From Deltaproteobacteria bacterium (GTDB taxonomy: Bacteria; Myxococcota; Myxococcia; Myxococcales; Myxococcaceae), in contig VGRA01000173.1 in NCBI GenBank assembly GCA_016875515.1, positions 1 through 6,103 on the forward strand: a stretch of 6,103 nt of DNA, given 5' to 3'. Position 1 is the first letter of the stretch, and each line of letters begins with the position of its first letter. The notes beneath the pieces were generated by a model that was given only the letters and a program-made list of their open reading frames with translations, was not told the origin of the DNA and made no database searches. Position numbers and translations under genes: made by a program. This document shows, one piece after another, positions 1-6,000 of this stretch.

Positions 1-1
1 C

Positions 2-43
2 GTGGCCGGCCTGTGCGTACCGAAGAAGGCCAGCGGCGGCAGC
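2..43 (+). repeat. C-terminal tail of a type A module whose body lies upstream
   Basis: Residues 1-14 contain one Cys followed by a Val-Pro-Lys-Lys segment and a short Gly/Ser linker. This equals the last Cys (the sixteenth) and the PKK-like linker that ends the other type A modules. It shows that the A array continues upstream of the window. Confidence 0.85.
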
Positions 44-3000
44 TGCGCCGCGGCCGGGGACTGCCTGAGCGGGGCCTGCGTGGACGGGGTGTGCTGCAAC
101 GGCGCCTGCGGCGGCAGCTGCGAGGCGTGCAACCTGGTCGGTGCCCTGGGGGCCTGCTCGCCGGTGCCCGCGGGCATGGACCCGGCGGCCGAGTGCGGCC
201 TGGACTTCTGCGGCGGCAGCCGTGCCTGCGCGGCCACCTGCGCGGCAGACGGGGACTGCAAGGCCACCGCCTATTGCCCGGGCGGCGTTTGCACGGCGAA
301 GAAGCCGGCCGGCCAGGCCTGCGCCGCCCCGCGCGAGTGCGCCACCGGCTCCTGCGTGGACGGGGTGTGCTGCGGCGGCGCCTGCGCCGGCACGTGCGAG
401 GCGTGCAACCTCTCCGGGAAGTTGGGCCAGTGCGCGCCGCTGCCGGGAGGGACGGACCCGGGCGGTGAGTGCACCGCCACCTATTGCGGAGGCACGGTGG
501 CCGCCTGCGCCACCACCTGCGCCGGGGACGCGGCCTGCAAGCCGGGCTACTTCTGTGGGGGGGACAGCGCCTGCGCCCCGGTGAAGGCGGCCGGCCAGGC
601 CTGCGGCAGGGCCGGCGAGTGCGCGAGCGGCTTCTGCGCGGACGGGGTGTGCTGCGGCACGTCCTGCGGCGGGGCGTGCGAGGCCTGCAACCTCGTGGGC
701 GCGGTGGGCGCCTGCGCGGTGGTGCCGGCGCGCACGGACCCGGGCAGCGACTGCGGCCTCGGCCTCTGCAAGGGCGGTGTCGCGGCCTGCATCTCCCCGT
801 GCGGCGCGGACGCGGACTGCAAGGTGGGGAACTTCTGCAACGGTGGCACGTGCGCGCCCAAGAAGGTGCTCGGCGAGGCCTGCGCCGCGGGCACCGCCTG
901 CGCCTCCGGCTTCTGCGTGGACGGGGTGTGCTGCGACGGCGCCTGCGGCGACACCTGCAAGGCCTGCAACCTCCCCGGCAAGTCCGGCACCTGTGACACG
1001 GTGACCGTGCGCGAGGACCCCGCCACCGAGTGCGGTAGCACCTTCTGCAGCGGCGCGGCGGGGAGTTGCCTTGCCTCCTGCAGCGGCAACGCGGACTGCA
1101 AGTCCGGCTCGAGCTGCCAGGGCGGCACGTGCGTCTGGAACAGCGGGGCGGGGCAGGCCTGCACCTCGGCCGCGCAGTGCGCCACCGGCTTCTGCGCGGA
1201 CGGCGCCTGCTGCACCACCGCCTGCACCGGCACCTGCGAGGCCTGCAACCTGGCCGGCAGCGTGGGCGCCTGCGCCCCCGTGGCCGCCTCGACGGACCCG
1301 GCCAACGAGTGCGGGCGCTTCCATTGCAGCGGCACCGCCTCCGCCTGCGCCAACCCCTGCGGCTCGGACGCGGACTGCAAGGCGGGCAACTTCTGCAGCG
1401 CCGGCACCTGCAGTCCGAAGCGCGCTGCGGGGGACAGCTGCGGCGCGGCCAACGCCTGCCTGTCCGGCTTCTGCGCGGACGGCGTCTGCTGCGACGGGGC
1501 CTGCGGTGGCCCGTGCGTGTCCTGCAACCTCCCCGGCAGCGCGGGGATGTGCAGCCCCGTCCCTGCGCGCACGGACCCCGCCGGGGACTGCGGCCGGACG
1601 TGGTGCGACGGGGCCGGGGCGTGCCTCACCGCCTGCGCCTCCTTGCTGGACTGCCGCTCCGGCTTCCCGTGCGTGGACGGCGCCTGCTGCGACACCGCGT
1701 GCGCCGGCCGCTGCGAGGCCTGCAACGTGGCGGGCAGCGTGGGCACCTGCGCCCCCGTCTCGGCGGGCACGGACCCGGCCAACGAGTGCGGCACCACCTT
1801 CTGCAGCGGTGCCGTTGGTGCCTGCGCGTTCGGCTGCAGCGACCACCCGGACTGCAAGGCCACCGCCTACTGCCTCGGCGGCACCTGCACCCCGCGGAAG
1901 CTGTCCGGCGCCACGTGCGCGTCCGGCAGCGAGTGCGCCACCGGCTTCTGCGTGGACGGCACCTGCTGCGCCACCGCCTGCAACGGCACCTGCGAGGCGT
2001 GCAACCTGCCCGGCACCGCCGGCACCTGCTCGCCCGCCCCGGCGCGCTCCGGCAGCGAGTGCGGCCGTTACCTCTGCAGCGGCGCCTCCGCCGCGTGCGC
2101 CAGCACCTGCGCCGGGGACGCGGACTGCGCCCCGGGCAACTTCTGCAGCGGCAACGCCTGCGTGGCGAAGAAGACGCAAGGCCAGGCCTGTGCCGGGGCC
2201 AACCAGTGCGCCACCGGCTTCTGTGCGGACGGCGTCTGCTGCAACGTGGCCTGCACGGGCGCCTGCCAGGCCTGCAACACCCCGGGCAGCACCGGCAGCT
2301 GCGTCAACGCCCCGGCCGGCACGGACCCGGCGGGGGAGTGCGGCCTCGGCTACTGCGGCGCCGCCGGGTGCGCCACCTCCTGCACCGCGGACGGACAGTG
2401 TAAGTCCACCGCGGCCTGCGCGGGCGGCACCTGCCGCCTCAAGGGCAGCACCGGCACCTCCTGCTCCAGCGTCAGCCAGTGCAGCTCCGGCTTCTGCGTG
2501 GATGGCGTCTGCTGCAACGCCGCCTGCTCCGGCACCTGCCGCGCCTGCAACCTGTCCGGCACCTCGGGCACCTGCACCAACCTCTCCTCCGGCACGGACC
2601 CCGGCGGCGAGTGCGGCGTCACCTGGTGCAGCGGCGCCGGGTCGTGCCTGGCCACCTGCAGCGCGGACGGGGACTGCAAGGCGGGCAACTACTGCAGCGG
2701 CGGCACCTGCACTGTCCGGAAGGGGGCCGGCCAGTCCTGCACCGCCGCCAACCAGTGCGCCTCCGGCTTCTGCGTGGACGGGGTGTGCTGCAACAGCGCC
2801 TGCACCGGCGCGTGCCGCTCCTGCGGGCTCGCCGCCAGCAAGGGCATCTGCACCGGGTACGGCGTACGGACGGACCCGGAGTCCGAGTGCGGGCTGACCA
2901 CCTGCAACGGCACTGGCGACTGCACTTCGCCGTGCGGCTCGGACGCGGACTGCAAGGCGGGCTCCGCGTGCAACGGCGCCTCCTGCGTGGCGCTCAAGCC

Positions 3001-6000
3001 GCTCGGCAGCGCGTGTGGCTCCGGGGCGGAGTGCGGCTCCGGCTTTTGCGCGGACGGCGTCTGCTGCAACACCGCCTGCAGCGGCGGCCCGTGCGATGCC
3101 TGCTCGGTGACGGCGGGCGCCGCCCAGAACGGCACCTGCCAGTTCCTGGGCACCGCCGTACAGTGCCGCGCCTCCACGGACAGCTGCGACGCGGCGGAGT
3201 TCTGCACCGGCCTGTCCGCCAGCTGCCCCGCGGACGCGGTGACAGCGGCCGGCACCACCTGCCGGGCCGCCACGGACCTGTGCGACGCGGTGGAGACCTG
3301 CACGGGCGCCAGCAAGGCCTGCCCCGCGGACGGCGTGTTGGCCGCCGGCACCTCCTGCCGCGCCCAGTCCGGCCCCTGCGACGTGGCCGAGGCCTGCAAC
3401 GGCGCCAGCAAGACCTGCCCGTCCAACCTCTTCTCGGAGGGCGGCACAACCTGCCGTCCCGCCGCCAGCGTCTGTGACGTGGCTGAGGCCTGCAGCGGTG
3501 GCTCGCCCAATTGCCCGGCGGACGCCTTCGCGGCCGGCAACACCCAGTGCCGGGCGGCGGCCGGCGCCTGCGACGTGGCCGAGTTCTGCACCGGCACCAG
3601 CGGCACCTGCCCCGGGGACGCCAAGCTGTCCGGCACCGTGTGCCGCCCGGAGAACACGTCCCTGGGCTGCGACGTGGCTGAGACCTGCGACGGCGCCTCC
3701 AACGACTGCCCGGTGGACGGGGCCGCACCGGCCACCCGCCTGTGCCGCGCCAAGGCCGGCGCCTGCGACGTGAACGACCACTGCGACGGCGCCTCCACCT
3801 CCTGCCCCGCGGACGCCAAGGCCGCCGCCACCGTGGTGTGCCGCTCGGCCGAGGACCTCTGCGACGCGGTGGAACGCTGCACCGGCAGCAGCAACGACTG
3901 CCCGCCGGACGGGTTCGTCAACAATGCCACCGTCTGCCGCTCCGCTGCCGGCGCCTGCGACGTGGCGGAGACCTGCACCGGCGCGGCCAAGGCCTGCCCG
4001 GCAGACGGCTACGTGGGCGCCGGCTTCGTCTGCCGCGCTGCCACTGGCGTGTGCGACCGCCAGGAGAACTGCACCGGCCTCTCCGCGCAGTGCCCCACGG
4101 ACCTCTTCGCCCCGGAGGAATCGCTTTGCAGCAGCGAGCCGCCCGCCTGCACCGACGGCCCGTGTGCCAGCAGTTGCGACCGCACGCGGACCTGCACCTC
4201 GGACGTGTGCCAGTCCGGCGTGTGCGCCCCCAAGGCGGGCCAGCAGCAGGTCTCCTGCTCCAACAACACCCTCTGTGCCCAGGACACCGGCACCTGCTGC
4301 TGGGGCACCTGCGGCCCTCTGGGCGAGGCCTGCTCCCCCACGCCCCCCACCTGTGACGGCGGCCCCTGCGGCGCCCCTGGCGGGGGCAACTGCACCACGA
4401 ACGCGGACTGCGCCACCGGCTTCTGCGTGGACAGTTTCTGCTGCAACACCGCGTGCGATGGGGCCTGCCAGGCCTGCGCCGTGCCGGGCCGCACCGGTAC
4501 GTGCGTCACCGCGGACGCGCTGACGGACCCCTCGCTCGAGTGCGGCAACACATTCTGCAGCGGCGCCAACGCGTGCCTCGCCAGCTGCGGCACCAACTCC
4601 GAGTGCAAGCCCTCCGCCTACTGCGCCGCGGGCACCTGCACCCCGAAGAAGTCCACCGGCCAGTCCTGCACCGCGCCCACCCAGTGCCTGAGCAACTTCT
4701 GCGTGGACGGCACCTGCTGTGGCAGCCCCTGCGCGGGCAAGTGCGAGGCCTGCAACCTCGCCGGCTTCGAGGGCGCCTGCTCCCCGCTGCCCATGCGCAC
4801 GGATCCCACCGGCGAGTGCGTGACCGGCCTGTGCAACGGGGCCCGCGCCTGCATCAACCCCTGCACCTCCAACGCGGACTGCAGGGTGGACAACTACTGC
4901 AACGGCAGCGGCAGTTGCACGCCGCTCGGGGCCCCCGGCGCCGCCTGCACGGTGGCCAGCCAGTGCGCCACCGGCTTCTGCGTGGACGGCGTCTGCTGCG
5001 GCTCCGCCTGCGGCGGCACCTGCCAACGGTGCGACGTGGACGGCAGCGGCAGCTGCACCCCCATCACCTCCGGCCTGGACCCGTTCAACGAGTGCGGCGG
5101 CGGCTACTGCAGCGGCAACAACGCCTGCAACGCCACCTGCATCAGCAACGCCCAGTGCAAGCCCGGCGCCTTCTGCGTGGACGGCCAGTGCGAGGAGCGC
5201 ACCGCGCTGGGTGGGGCCTGCACCGTGAACGTGGACTGTGCCTCCGGGCACTGCGTGGACGGCGTCTGCTGCGGCACCGCCTGCGTGGGCACCTGCTACG
5301 CCTGCAACGTGCCCGGCAGCGTGGGCACCTGCGTGGCCGCCCTGGACCAGACGGATCCGCGCTCGCAGTGCGCCCCGTACCGCTGCAACGGCACGGGCGC
5401 CTGCCGGCCGGTGTGCAACGGGGACGCAGACTGCGACGGCGCGCACTACTGCTCGGGCGGCACCTGCGTGGACCGCTTCGTGACCGGGGCATCCTGCAAC
5501 GCCAACGCGCAGTGCCACAGCAACTTCTGCGTGGATGGCGTCTGCTGCGGCACGGCCTGCGACGGCGGCGCGTGTGACGCCTGCACCGTGTCCCTCGGCG
5601 CCACGGCAGACGGCACCTGCACGCTGCTGCCGCCCACCACGCAGTGCCGCGTGGCAGACGGCGCCTGCGACGTGGACGAGTACTGCACCGGTACCTCCGG
5701 CAGCTGCCCGCCGGACGGCGCGAAGGCCGCCGGAACCAACTGCCGGGCCGCCACCGGCAGCTGCGACCAGGCGGAGGTCTGCAACGGCACCTCCAAGGAT
5801 TGCCCGTCGGACGAGTACCAGCCCTTCGGCGCCACCTGCCGCACCGCCACCGGGGCGTGTGACGTGGCCGAGGTGTGCACCGGCAGCTCGCCGCAGTGTC
5901 CCTCGGACGCGGTGGCCGCCCCGGGCGTGCTGTGCCGCGGCCGCGCGGGGCCGTGTGACGACCTGGAGTACTGCGACGGCCTCAACGCCGCCTGCCCGGC

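Larger units (their letters stand above)
44..3013 (+). repeat. Type A module array I (16-Cys modules, about 92 residues each)
   Basis: Modules, counted from the first Cys of the N-half, start at 44, 320, 602, 881, 1160, 1439 (fused pair), 1916, 2189, 2462 and 2738; ordinary copies are 91-94 codons long. Each N-half has nine Cys with spacing C-x5-C-x4-C-x4-CC-x3-C-x3-C-x2-C-x8-C and carries motifs such as GFCVDGVCC and CEACNL. A loop of about 12 residues with a conserved Thr-Asp-Pro leads to a seven-Cys C-half with DADCK- and GTCxPKK-like motifs. The Cys pattern is almost invariant while the residues between vary, as expected of a disulfide-stabilised fold. The 16 Cys per copy allow each module to close its own disulfides. 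I do not recognise a named family for this module. The last copy (2738-3013) is divergent: its CNL segment reads SCGLAASKGIC and its loop is altered. Confidence 0.9.

Noticed and set aside
176..178. In-frame ATG as a possible start of the main gene
   Set aside because: It sits in the loop before the Thr/Met-Asp-Pro segment, inside a complete A module whose homologous residues lie upstream. There is no signal peptide after it.
547..1863. Long reverse-strand open frame (about 438 codons)
   Set aside because: It lies antisense to the repeats and is Gln/Pro/Ala/Ser-rich. It stays open because the sense gene rarely uses TTA, CTA or TCA codons. The same holds for the reverse frame at 2689-3990 and the shorter ones.
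1066..2897. Long forward open frames in the other two phases (1066-2403 and 1071-2897)
   Set aside because: They give Arg/Leu/Gly-rich or Ala/Pro/Arg-rich low-complexity products, the usual shadows of a high-GC gene. The phase starting at position 2 has the ordered Cys motifs across the whole window.
44..3013. Metallothionein-like metal-binding protein
   Set aside because: The Cys are mostly spaced by three to twelve residues in modules with conserved Gly, Asp, Thr and Pro between them. CxC clusters typical of metallothioneins are absent, which fits disulfides better.
3164..4126. RGD or KGD integrin-binding tripeptide in the disintegrin-like repeats
   Set aside because: No RGD or KGD is present in the translated frame. 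The loop residues before CD are Ser, Leu, Pro, Val, Ala, Gly or Ile.
3164..4126. CRISPR or other DNA-level direct repeat array, because of the 96-bp period
   Set aside because: The 96-bp period is 32 codons of a protein repeat. The DNA copies are diverged and coding phase is preserved, with no identical repeat and spacer structure.
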